The notes under the pieces: generated by a model
What the model saw: only the letters and a program-made list of their open reading frames with translations
The model's database searches: none
What the model was told of the DNA's origin: nothing
Part shown: piece by piece, positions 23,638 to 34,987 of the stretch
How the letters are laid out: the number at the start of each line of letters is the position of its first letter
How positions within the stretch are numbered: position 1 is the first letter of the stretch
Made by a program: the position numbers and the translations under genes
Source: Artemisia argyi
Lineage: Eukaryota > Streptophyta > Magnoliopsida > Asterales > Asteraceae
Assembly (NCBI GenBank): GCA_030686995.1
Contig: CM060692.1
Location: forward strand, 127,735,796 to 127,799,795
Length of the DNA stretch: 64,000 nt
Direction of reading: 5' to 3'

Positions 23638-24985
23638 TGATGAGGCGAAAAATGATCCATTTTTAGGGGGTCATTTAAGCCCGAATCCGAATTTATTTGA
23701 TCAAATATTGCCCTAAATCGTTCCTTTTGTGATTTTAGGTACTTGGAGAGTGAATTCTGGAAAAGAAGTCATTTTGGCCGTTTTTGGAGCATAAAAGTGA
23801 AGAAAACGGCAAAGTATCAATTTTCCATGCTGGAAGTACTAGGTGACGGCGTCAAGAGTCACACCTGACGGCGTCAGATAGCAAGAATAAAATACCGTAG
23901 GTGGTGACGGCGTCACACAGGCCGTCATAAGGAGATCAAGGCCGTCCGAGGAAGTATTTGGCGGCGAGGTGACGGCGTCACATGCTTGTCTTGACGCCGT
24001 CAGCCCAGTTTTCCTATATATAGTTTTCTAGTTTTTTCATTAAAAAGAGGAGAAGTTTTGGTGAAACCCTAAAGACGAATTTGGTGCCTCTTTTACAGGT
24101 TTTTCAAGGGTTCCAAACCCTTGATACCTTGCATTGTAATTGAGATAAGTGTTCTTCTAATTCAATCAATATGTCTATGTGTTGGTTGTCTATATCTTGT
24201 TCTTGTCTCAATTCAATTATGCTAGGCTAGATCTCTCTTGTGTTTGCTTAGATCTAATGAAACCTAGATGTTGATTATGTGTTGATTACTTGTTTATTCT
24301 TGTTCTTGGATGAATGATTTATATGTTAGGCTTAAGAAAACTGGCAGATCTCCAAATGGTAACATGCTTGAACGTCTTAAGAAACATGAACCGAGGCGTA
24401 CTAGGTCTTTATTGGTTGTATTTAATGCATGAGCCACTGTTTACAATCCCTATAGTTGTGCTGGGTCATGGTGTAGGAGGAGATAAGAGCTCATAGAATT
24501 GGGGAGTTATGTATGCCACCCCATGAATGGTATTAAGGAATACGATCCGTCATCCATGCAAGTATAACAAGTAATTAACGTGTAAAAGATATCTAGGGAG
24601 TAGTGAAGTCTAAGTAAACACAATTTCTCCAATTACTGCTCACAACCTTTGTAATAATTAGTTTAATTTCATTTTCAGTATTTTATTTTGATTATATATT
24701 AGTTTTGGGTTAGTTGAATAGCAACTAATTCCGCCCACTCCTTCAAAACCCGAGATTTTACTTGCTTTCATAAAAATATAAAAAGACAAAAATAATCATC
24801 CCTCACCTTTAGAACTAGTAAATTAGGCTTTCTAATCCTAGCGACATTATTCCTAAGCTGAACGATCAATCCCCCGGTACTTGTCACTATACTATACTAC
24901 AACGATCAGGTACACTGCCTGGTGGGGGTTGTAAGCTTCTCGAGATCCCTCGAGAGGTAAAGCAAGGTGCGATTCCCACGCATCA
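23638..24985 (+). repeat. 5' LTR of Athila-like element 1
   Basis: 1348 bp, beginning TGATGAGGCG and ending CCCACGCATCA. A TATA box (TATATATAG, 24014-24023) follows a cluster of TGACGNCGTCA palindromes at 23844-24002. A 60-codon open frame at 24314-24496 recurs in the other LTR and is not considered a gene. Confidence 0.93.
23844..24023 (+). promoter_or_regulatory. TGACGNCGTCA palindrome array and TATA box in the LTR
   Basis: Five perfect TGACG-N-CGTCA palindromes start at 23844, 23866, 23905, 23970 and 23992, followed 12 bases after the last one by TATATATAG (24014). TGACG is the core recognised by plant TGA-type bZIP factors (as-1 element). The array therefore looks like the enhancer of the retrotransposon promoter, which is inference from motif and position. 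The same array, with some single-base losses, is in the 3' LTR at about 30105-30263. Confidence 0.6.
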
Positions 24986-24991
24986 AGTTTT

Positions 24992-25008
24992 TGGCGCCGT
25001 TGCCGGGG
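24992..25008 (+). other. Primer-binding site of Athila-like element 1
   Basis: TGGCGCCGTTGCCGGGG lies six bases after the LTR end and is the primer site typical of Athila and Tat relatives. Confidence 0.8.
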
Positions 25009-25155
25009 AATAGTTATTGTCTAGGTTAGAATTTCTTTTTATTAGGTCTACTTGCTAGATTCCTTTCTAGTAAGATTTTATTTTTATTTTTAGGTCTTCT
25101 TTAGTCTATCTTATTTCTTCGTGCCTTTGTTCGTAACTCTTTACCATCCGACATC

Positions 25156-27426
25156 ATGGAAGGTGGTAACATCTTTGAACCCGTCATCCCACCACAACAA
25201 AACCCACCACTAGAACCCCTTAGGCCCCGAACCTTAGGAGAGTACTCCCGACCTAGCCATCAAGGCTACCGAAACACCATTGAGCTCACCGGAGCCAATG
25301 TGACCCCCTTGCGATCCGACACCATCCGGTTGGTGCAAAGCGGATGTGCATTCCATGGACTTCGTTCCGAAGATCCAAACCAACACCTTAAGGACTTCCT
25401 CAAAATCGCAGATTCCATAGACCCAGATGTTGAAACTAGAGAGACTACCCGTTTACGCCTATTCCAATTCTCTCTAAGGGATCAAGCTAACCAATGGCTT
25501 GAGCGGTTACCCGCGGGATCCATCACCACATGGGACAATCTCGCCAATCGCTTCCTTACCCAATTCTTTCCGCCGGAAAAGACTGCAATGCTTAGAAGGG
25601 ACATTTTGTGGTTTGAGCAACAGCGGGGTGAAACTTTCTACGAAGCTTGGGCCCGTTTTAAGGATCTCCTCCACAAGATCCCTCATCATGGCATAAACCT
25701 TTGGTTATTAGTCCAGATTTTCTACGACCATGTTGACTATCACACTAAGCGCACCATCGACAGGGCCGCGGGAGGTAAACTGCGTGATAAGAATGCCGAG
25801 GAGTCTTGGGCAATTATCGAGGAGCTCGCCACTGACAATCAGGAATTGTGGGAGTTTAAACATACGATAGAAGCGGCCATCAATGCAGTCTCGACATCTG
25901 GAGGAACCACCGAAGTACCCGATGAACTCTTATGCGAACTTGAGGCAAAGGTTGACTATTTTGAGGAAAGGCAAAGGCGACCTTTGAGTCCTAGACGGGC
26001 TACTGTCAATTCTGTCTCGAAAACAACTTCGGCACCATTATCTGAATCACCCTCTAGGGAAAACGCCGAGACTTTTCAGAACTATGGCCCACCTTGTTCC
26101 CCTCCCAAGGAACTTAACTCGGAATTTAAGGCTAGGATGAGAGAATATATGGCAACTCATTCTGATCGGCTTGCTAGATTCGAAGAAGCAGTTTATAAGC
26201 AAAAAGAGGAGATGTAGGAAAAAATGAATGAGGTGTTGAGTCTATTGGAGGAGTATGCCAATCAGAAAACCCCCGAACGAATACTACTAAGGAAGGAAAG
26301 CGCCACTCCCACCACCCAATTTGTTAACTCCATCACTATTGTCCATAAAGATAACGAGAAGGTAGAAACTCCTGCTAAACAGACCTTAGAAAAACAACCA
26401 GAGTCCCAACCTTTGAGTTACTACCTGAAACATGATATAAACGAAAACACCATAACAAATTGGATTAAGGGTGATCGGCGTAACCAATCCTCCGGACAGG
26501 TTCCTAAGAAAGAGGAAGAAGAGGAAGATGAGTATGATACGCTTCCTGGAGGATCAATATTCGAGAGGTTACTGGTACAGAAAGTGGCTACTAAGCAGGT
26601 AGCATGTGGGAACTTTGAAATACCAACGAGCATCGGGGACCTGAAACATCTTAGTGCTTTCGCCGACCAAGGATCGGAAGTAAATCTTATGCCCCTAACT
26701 ATTTACATCCAATTAACGTTAAAAATGCCAACACCTACTCGTGTTAGGCTATCTCTTGTTGGACACTCGTACGTATAACCCCTAGGAATCGCAGAAGATG
26801 TATTAGTTAATGTTGCAGGATTCATGTACCCCGTTGACTTTATGATCATTGATGATAAAGGGGATGGATGCATGCCAATAATCCTTGGGGCACCATTCCT
26901 CACCACCGCTAGGGCTGTCATTAAGTATGAAGGTAGGAAGATTGAGCTTAAATCTGGAAAAAGAAAGATTAGTTTCCCCATGACCCAGCGAAGTGGGCAT
27001 GAGAAGTTGAGTTGGAGAATGATCAAAAATAACAATGGCACGACACCCATTCGTGTTCAGAATAAGATTCTTGCATGGGAGGCAAGGATCAAAAACTATA
27101 AGAAAGCTAAGGATGAAAGAAGAAAAAGCAATAAGGTTCCGATTGAACTCGAACATACTCGACATGAAGAAAATCATACACCTTTTGAGGAAGGGAACTT
27201 GGTACTCTTGAGACACTCGGAAACAACAATACCACCTGATAAACCAAGTCCTTGGTGGTATGGGCCATTCACAATCGAAGGATTGAGCCAAGATGGGGTA
27301 GCTAACTTGAGAAGCAAATTAGGTGGGAAGGTGATTGCGAGTACCGACAGATTGAGGCACTACCACCATAACAGTAATGATCGCAACTATATGGGGTATA
27401 TCATTTCAAATGATGAGATCACGTAG
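25156..27426 (+). pseudogene. Athila-like element 1 gag-protease polyprotein with integrase-tail segment
   Basis: One reading frame interrupted by two stops, TAG at 26215-26217 and TAA at 26776-26778 (probably CAA to TAA). The Gag domain covers about residues 50-230 (FHGLRSEDPNQHLKDFLKIA, RLRLFQFSLRDQANQWLERL, RFLTQFFPPEKTA, IDRAAGGKLRDKNAEESWAI), typical of Athila. The protease-like part has FADQGSEVNLMPLTIY and PIILGAPFLTTARAVI, with DQGS in place of the usual Asp-Ser/Thr-Gly. It runs on into EEGNLVLLRHSE and WWYGPFTIEGLS, which resemble the C-terminal end of integrase. No RT, RNase H or integrase core is present. Without the stops it would be one protein of about 756 residues. Confidence 0.82.
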
Positions 27427-29898
27427 TAACCCATGACTTTGAGTCTAGCTACAAGACTCGTAAATAAAGAAAAGCGCTTCTTGGGAGGCAACCCATGTTT
27501 TGTGTGATTTTTAATTGTTTGATTGTTATTTGCTTCCGTATGCATGTTTTATTTTTATTGTTGGTTGATCATGTTTCTCAATTAAAATATGAAAATACTT
27601 TACTATGTTGTTTGGCCCAGTCTTAACTCCAACCTAACAGTATTTTTGCAAAAGATAAGTGTAAGGGGAAACCCCAAATATGTTTTTTAAGAAACAAACC
27701 GATCATGATTCTCCACGATAATAAATGAACATGTATATTCTTATTTGTTAGAGTCAAATGCTTGTATTGAGTCACAATGAAGTTTTGCAGGATTTTCCAG
27801 GAAGTAGGACCAAGTTTTTCCAGAAATTTTCCGGAAACTTAACATAAGAATTTCTGCAGGTCCATTCTGACGGCGTCAGGGTTTTACTCTTGACGGCGTC
27901 AGGAGTTAAAATCTGGAAATTTTACCGGTTTTGTTTTTCTAACGGAGTCTTATGGTTTTTGTGAATTATTAAGTTTTATAATCTCCAGGAAATCTGCAAA
28001 CTTCATTCCACAAGCATTATATCTTACTTTGTTTTCTAGGATTTAGTAACTTATATAGGATGCTGCCGATTTTACGCAAGGTTGCCTTGTCTATTGTTGT
28101 CAGGATTTACAGGTTATTTTTGACAAGAAGATGATTTATATTCTGGAAGGGAAGCTTTGATTGTTCATTTTCTTGGAAGTAGATTTAACCTGGCCAACCT
28201 AAAATCCATACCGAGCGAATCAGGGGAGTATTTGCTTTCATTCTCTTTACTTTTTCATTCGTTACTTGAACATTGGGGACAATGTTCATCTTAAGTGTAA
28301 GGGGAGGGTAAAATGATGATACCTTACAAATACACTTTCGCTTGAGTTTGTTTTGTTTGATGGTAGAGGTGTAATAAAACTACGAGAAATACTTGTTAGT
28401 GTAATTTTAGCGCCAAATTTAAAATTTTTTACAACATTTAGGAGTGAAACTTTAGCCATAGCAAGCGTCTCATGGATAGGAGATTGTATGACTAGCACAT
28501 AACCGTATATTCAGAAAAATTTTCCACCCAAAATTGTGAGGTTCGCCTTTAGATTTGATAGGAAAAGCATTCATTATTAGTGCTTATGAGTGTACCGGTA
28601 GCATTTAGATTCTAGAACTTGCGTTAGTGATGCATCCCGAGACCGCTAGTGAGACTACATTCGTGTGGTAGGATTTACTACATGATAAGAGGCATTAGGA
28701 TCACCCTTGTGTTAAACCCGTATTATAATTACTTGACCATTTAAGTCATATTACTTGGCTAGTTAAGTCAACTAATTTTCCCCACACCCTTAGCGTTGTA
28801 CTCATTTTTAGTACACGATACCCCTAGTACACCCCTCCGAGCCTATCTTTTCGTTTCTAACTTTAAGCATTTTACTTAAAGGAAGAATTTGTTACACCCC
28901 ACTTAAATGTACAACCAAATCGCCTTAGCCTTCCGTGTATGCGCTCATTTTTAGTGCATTATTGTTATTTGTTAAACCCTAAGTTAACTTTCTAATTGAT
29001 TACATGGTTGCTAAGTCGAGTCATATCCTTGTACATATTGTTTTGGGACGATTGGGACTCATGGGTAAGTACTTATTTTATGGAGTAATGGGAAAGAACA
29101 TCATTTATTACCCCCATACGTACGTTAATCTTAAAAGTGCTCCAAGTGTTTTGATTTTCTTAATTCGAGTCATTAGAATAGTTAAATGTAAAGTATGTAA
29201 AGATTCAAGTGTAAGGGGAACTCTCATCCCCTATGATGTATTATTTTGGATGGTAGGGTAAGAGTGTATGAAAAAAAAAAAAAAAAATCGAAAAAAAAAT
29301 CAAGAAAAAGAAAAAAAAAATATAGAAAAAGAAAAGAAAAGAAAAAACATACGGACTACCATCCCGTTTTTATTCTATGTTCATTTTATGTTTTTGTTAT
29401 TTTTCATTTTTTAGCTTAAGTCGAGTCTAGTCTTGGCTTAGCAACGCCACATTGTACATGTAATTAACTAAGATTGTTAACTCGCCACCAGTAAAACTTC
29501 CTTTATCCAACAAAACCGTGTAATTCATATCCCTATACCTAACGTTACAACCCTTTAAAAGACCTCTTTGATAGTTTATCATAGGTGCTTACGCCATGTG
29601 GTGGAGGTTTGATCCTTTCCCAAGCCTATGGTAATCTATTTTGCTATGACAGGTAGTGAGAGATATCTTCCATTTCCATAATGTTATATTACTTTATTAC
29701 ACCCGAGAGATGTGAGTATCTAAAAACTATTTGTGAGGTGCTTGTGTATGATCTCCGTGCTTGTCTATTGGTCTTTAGTGGAACGATTATTTGTTGTAGT
29801 TACTTTTATATTAGTGTTAAATGACCCCCAACTTGTCTTTTGAGTAGAATAAAAGCTCATTTGCTTGAGGACAAGCAAATCTCAAGTGTAATAGTATA
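27427..29898 (+). other. Athila-like element 1 non-coding 3' internal region
   Basis: About 2.5 kb without a gene. It opens with the conserved GCGCTTCTTGGGAGGCAACC block (about 27474-27494) found after the coding part of Athila relatives. It has two more TGACGGCGTCA palindromes (27868-27878, 27891-27901) and an A-rich tract (about 29270-29346) before the 3' LTR. Element 2 has the same layout (44514-47006). Confidence 0.75.
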
Positions 29899-31247
29899 TG
29901 ATGAGGCGAAAAATGATCCGTTTTTAGGGGGTCATTTAAGCCCGAATCCGAATTTATTTGATCAAATATTGCCCTAAATCGTTCCTTTTGTGATTTTAGG
30001 TACTTGGAGAGTGAATTCTGGAAAAGAAGTCATTTTGGACGTTTTTGGAGCATAAAAGTGAAGAAAACGGCAAAGTATCAATTTTCCATGCTGGAAGTAC
30101 TAGGTGATGGCGTCAAGAGTCACACCTGACGGCGTCAGATAGCAAGAATAAAATACCGTAGGTGGTGACGGCGTCACACAGGCCGTCATAAGGAGATCAA
30201 GGCCGTCTGAGGAAGTATTTGGCAGCGAGGTGACGGTGTCACATGCTTGTCTTGACGCCGTCAGCCCAGTTTTCCTATATATAGTTTTCTAGTTTTTTCA
30301 TTAAAAAGAGGAGAAGTTTTGGTGAAACCCTAAAGACGAATTTGGTGCCTCTTTTACAGGTTTTTCAAGGGTTCCAAACCCTTGATACCTTGCATTGTAA
30401 TTGAGATAAGTGTTCTTCTAATTCAATCAATATGTCTATGTGTTGGTTGTCTATATCTTGTTCTTGTCTCAATTCAATTATGCTAGGCTAGATCTCTCTT
30501 GTGTTTGCTTAGATCTAATGAAACCTAGATGTTGATTATGTGTTGATTACTTGTTTATTCTTGTTCTTGGATGAATGATTTATATGTTAGGCTTAAGAAA
30601 ACTGGCAGATCTTCAAATGGTAACATGCTTGAACGTCTTAAGAAACATGAACCGAGGCGTACTAGGTCTTTATTGGTTGTATTTAATGCATGAGCCACTG
30701 TTTACAATCCCTATAGTTGTGTTGGGTCATGGTGTAGGAGGAGATAAGAGCTCATAGAATTGGGGAGTTATGTATGCCACCCCATGAATGGTATTAAGGA
30801 ATACGATCCGTCATCCATGCAAGTATAACAAGTAATTAACGTGTAAAAGATATCTAGGGAGTAGTGAAGTCTAAGTAAACACAATTTCTCCAATTACTGC
30901 TCACAACCTTTGTAATAATTAGTTTAATTTCATTTTCAGTATTTTATTTTGATTATATATTAGTTTTGGGTTAGTTGAATAGCAACTAATTCCGCCCACT
31001 CCTTCAAAACCCGAGATTTTACTTGCTTTCATAAAAATATAAAAAAGACAAAAATAATCATCCCTCACCTTTAGAACTAGTAAATTAGGCTTTCTAATCC
31101 TAGCGACACTATTCCTAAGCTGAACGATCAATCCCCCGGTACTTGTCACTATACTATACTACAACGATCAGGTACACTGCCTGGTGGGGGTTGTAAGCTT
31201 CTCGAGATCCCTCGAGAGGTAAAGCAAGGTGCGATTCCCACGCATCA
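29899..31247 (+). repeat. 3' LTR of Athila-like element 1
   Basis: 1349 bp, nearly identical to 23638-24985: about ten visible differences, mainly transitions, plus one extra A. Followed by the duplication CAGAG. Confidence 0.93.
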
Positions 31248-34200
31248 CAGAGTATTATAAAAGTCTTGATGTTTTGAACTAAATCAAACATCTTTTATTT
31301 TACACCATTATTGAAATAAAGTAAACAAGTTTTAAAGTTTTTGCCGCCCGTTCCATGCTTGCTTCCCCTACTAAATACCTTAGATACATGCTTAAAAGTC
31401 AACAAAAATGTTGAGTGAAATCATAGAGTTTGAATTTAATAATCATTTTGATACACAAGTAAGATTGTGTTGGAAAATACAATCAGTTTGAAAATATTGA
31501 TATTGCAGTTCATATATTGCTCTAAGTCTCATGACACGCAAACGTTAACAAATACCGTAAAAACGGAGGTGTTTATCAAATCAATGATAAATTTGCCCTC
31601 GTGTAATAGATGATTTGCCAGTTCCTATTTTTACTCAAATATAATTATCACGACTAATACGACTAACCGCATGCATAATGGCATTCCGTCAAGTATTAAT
31701 GGGACAGGCTGTCAAACCTTAAATAGATCTATTCATTATATTCGCGTTCACCTCAGTGATTAATGGCTCATGATTAAGGGTCTTTTGGCAATAGCTAACT
31801 TAGGCATATATCAGTCAGGAAGCATACAGAAAAATACTTGCGATCTGTTTATAACATGTATCCCCCTCACGGAGTTTTGAAAATAAGTAAATGTGAGGCT
31901 ATGACTCACCTTGATTGATACTGAAAATGAAGAAAACAAAGTCGGACGAATTTATGAAAACGGCTTCGAAACACAACCTGATAAATAAATTTATTTGAGA
32001 ACTTGATCAAATACTATTTGAAAATTACGAAGGAATAACGAATATTAAATATTCGTTATGACGAATAAGTGATGTGCAGTGAAAATCTTGTGATATGCAT
32101 GATATGACAAAATATGATTTTTAAATTATCCATCGAAGTTTTACCCTTTTAATCGTAAGTAAAATATTAACTTTTTAAATATTGTTATATATATTATTAA
32201 CGTTACGTTAAATAATATATATAAAAATAAAAATAAAGTTTAAATGTAACATAAAATAAATTGACGAAAATAGAAAATAAATAAGAATGATAAATAAATT
32301 TATATTTAGTCTTTGGCTCCTTTTCAAATTTTACCATTTTTACTCTAACGATATTTGCGTTACACCGTTAGTCCTTTTTATATATATTTCAACTATAGTC
32401 CTCTACTTTGTCCAATAATCAATACTAACCTTAGAATATTAATATTTATCACATTTTACCCTTATGTTTCTGTATTTACAAGTTTAGTCCTTTCTTTTCA
32501 ATATTTACACATTTAGTCCCTCTAGGTGTCGTCGCGTTACATTTTTAGTCCAAATTTGTAAAAATAATTATAACACTTTTCCAAAAATTTCTGAAGCTTA
32601 TTAAGTTGTTAATAAGCTAATTTCAATAGCTTATTTATTTAAAAGCTTATTTTTTTAACTTATGGGCTTTGAACGATCCAAACTAAGGCCCATTTGGAGT
32701 TTTAGAGGCGAGGGCATGGAAAAAGTTTTGGGCTTGGCTTTGGGCTATTTTTATGATTCTAAAAACATTTCATATGGGCCCAGTGGGCTTACAGATTTTA
32801 AATTCTTAATGGGCTTAGATTGAGCCCAATAGACATATATAAAATTTTTATATGAATTTTGGTTTGAAAATCCGGTTGGTGTCGATTCAAAATGGGTCGA
32901 GTATGGTGTCAAAACGTGATTATTTTCACAAGTCGTTTATATGAAAATGTTAGTTTTCTAGGTGGTCTATAGAGTCGTGAAATAATATAGTACCTTCGTT
33001 AAGTGAAATTTGGAGTTATACGTGTATTTTGTAGCATGTTTGGAACTGGTATATATTTTGAAAAATTGCAAATATTTACTAAGTGTTACAATAATTTTCA
33101 TGTGATGGATATGATTTGAAATGGGTGCGTGAAATGCTCGTAACGTTACAACTAAAGTGAATTAGGTGTGCTACGTGACTCCTAGGCCTTCCAAGATAGA
33201 GGCTAGTCACGTTTCATGTACTAAGAATTAATATTTTCGTGTAATATATGTGCAAAGTGATATATGTTCGAAACAACAAAAACAACGTGCATGACAAAAC
33301 TTTAACGTGTGATATGGAATGGAATTGAGTATAAATGACTTACAAACACCTTAGAGGTAATCAAGAGTCGAGTGTGATAGTATGGAACACAAGAAAATCA
33401 TGTTTCATAATATAACCCAAACGTTATATATAAATATCAATCCCGATTTCCTTTCCTTGCTTCCAAATAATTATACAATCGACTTATGGTCTTGTGAAAA
33501 TAGTTTGAAGGACGAAATAACTCAGTGAAAGAGTATGAGAATGAATAAGAGCAAGTGCATGCATGTACGTTTATATATTACTTGAATATATAACACGTAA
33601 GTAAGAAAATTTCAATGAGAACTTCTCGTACTATTTGCATGTCAGGGAACTAGCTCTTAGGTGATTTTTATAATGTTATTCAAGTGTATGTGAGAGCACA
33701 AAAGATGGAACATGTTGTGGTGATTCATGCTATATGTCGACCAAGCATTTATCCATATATACGATTTACAAAATCGTATACTACTTGTACATACTTGATC
33801 ATTCTTAACATTTGAACATAGAATCAACTCAGAAATATTATTAGGAACGATTAGGAACAAACGGGAATCAAAACAGTTAAGTTTTGAATAATTTGTAAAT
33901 CGATTTGGTTTTATAGGAGTCGATCCCTTTGCCTCTTAAAAACGTATCAAAACTCGATGTATGAACGTGAGAATTGACACACTAATAGTTGGCTAGGAGG
34001 TTAATGAGATGAGAGAATAAAATACGTATGTTGTGTGTAAGATTTAGAAATAAACGAGGCGTTTTGGGGGTGCTTGAACTAGTCGATCGGACGAAAATTA
34101 CAAGTATTTGGATTTTGGGCTTTGGTTCGTTGGGCTTAGGAATAGTAACTATGGTGTGGGCCGAAAGTAATTAAGGGTCCGATTGGTTAATTAGTGTAAT

Positions 34201-34460
34201 TAGGATTTTTAATTATATTTAGGAAATATAATTAGGATTAGGAATTAGTTTTAGGATTAAATGAAAAGTTTAGGTTTCGTGTAACGTGTCGAGGATTAAT
34301 TCCGTCATTTCTTGAATTATATTATTTTGTGAAAATCGTCAAAATAATATAATAAGAAAAATTTCAAATTTTTCCGAGAAAATGGGAATTAGTTAACGAT
34401 AACGAAGGATTATTTATTTATTAACGATTTAATTACAAGAAATTCTTACAGGGTTCTACA

Positions 34461-34474
34461 GTACCCACTTGTCA
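34461..34474 (-). other. Candidate polypurine tract of the chromovirus
   Basis: On the minus strand the purine-rich GACAAGTGGGTAC directly precedes the 3' LTR start TGTAGAACC, the position where plus-strand priming would occur. Confidence 0.5.
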
Positions 34475-34525
34475 TTCTGAATTTCGTCCCGAAATTCGAT
34501 TTTTAAGAAATCTAACAAGTGCGTT

Positions 34526-34987
34526 CTATGAAAATAAATGTGGATATTTCTCACGGAATCTATCTTCTCTTTCCCATGTATAAGTTGGTCCTCGTTTTGA
34601 GTCCCATCTAACCTTTACAATGGGGATACGATTCTGTTTGAGTTGTTTTATCTCTCTATCCATTATTTCCACAGGCTCTTCTGTGAACACTAGTTTGTCA
34701 TCCAATCTAATCTCTTTTAGTGGAATGACGAGAGTTTTGTCAGACAAACATTTCTTGAGTTGTGATACGTGAAACGTAGGATGTACCAAACTGAGTTCTT
34801 CCGGAAGTTCTAACTTATAAGCAACTGAACCAATTCTCTCCAGAATTTTGAAAGGTCCAATGTACCTCAGATTTAACTTTCCACGTCTTCCAAAGCGAAT
34901 CATTCCTTTCCAAGGCGAAACCTTCAACATGACTTTGTCTCCTACTTGAAATTCCATAGGCTTTCTCCTGACATCAGCATAACTCTT
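34526..34987 (-). pseudogene. Chromovirus integrase C-terminus and chromodomain
   Basis: Contains the GPF/GPY-type integrase tail (RYIGPFKILERIGSVAYKLE, HPTFHVSQLKKC) and a terminal chromodomain (VRWDSKRGPTYTWEREDRFR). It joins the upstream polyprotein in the same frame across a TAG at 34988-34990 where related elements have Gln (CAG to TAG), so it is the last part of one polyprotein. The chromodomain would direct integration to heterochromatin, as known for chromoviruses. Confidence 0.85.

Larger units (their letters stand above)
23638..31247 (+). mobile_element. Non-autonomous Athila-like element 1 (gag-protease only, no RT)
   Basis: A complete element: LTRs 23638-24985 and 29899-31247, both TG...CA, with exact duplication CAGAG at 23633-23637 and 31248-31252. 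It encodes Athila-type Gag and protease followed directly by an integrase-C-terminus-like segment. Reverse transcriptase, RNase H and the integrase core are absent with no scar, so it must depend on enzymes from another element. The LTRs differ at about ten positions, so this is probably the youngest insertion in the window. Confidence 0.92.
23484..34460 (-). repeat. Chromovirus left LTR (3' LTR), split by an insertion
   Basis: Segments 23484-23637 and 31253-34460 match the right LTR at 59586-62949 from end to end. The gap is the Athila-like element 23638-31247 plus one CAGAG duplication. By eye the two LTRs differ at roughly 1-2% of positions. Confidence 0.92.

Noticed and set aside
23844..24002. 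Regularly repeated TGACGGCGTCA units as a possible CRISPR-like array
   Set aside because: Units are 11 bp, palindromic, unevenly spaced, in a plant LTR promoter, and there are no cas genes.
24314..24496. 60-codon frame, identical at 30575-30757
   Set aside because: The identity comes from both lying at the same place in the two LTRs; no coding features.
28286..28498. Minus frame of 70 codons, also at 45382-45594
   Set aside because: The similarity follows from homology of the non-coding 3' regions; no conserved domain, opposite to element transcription.
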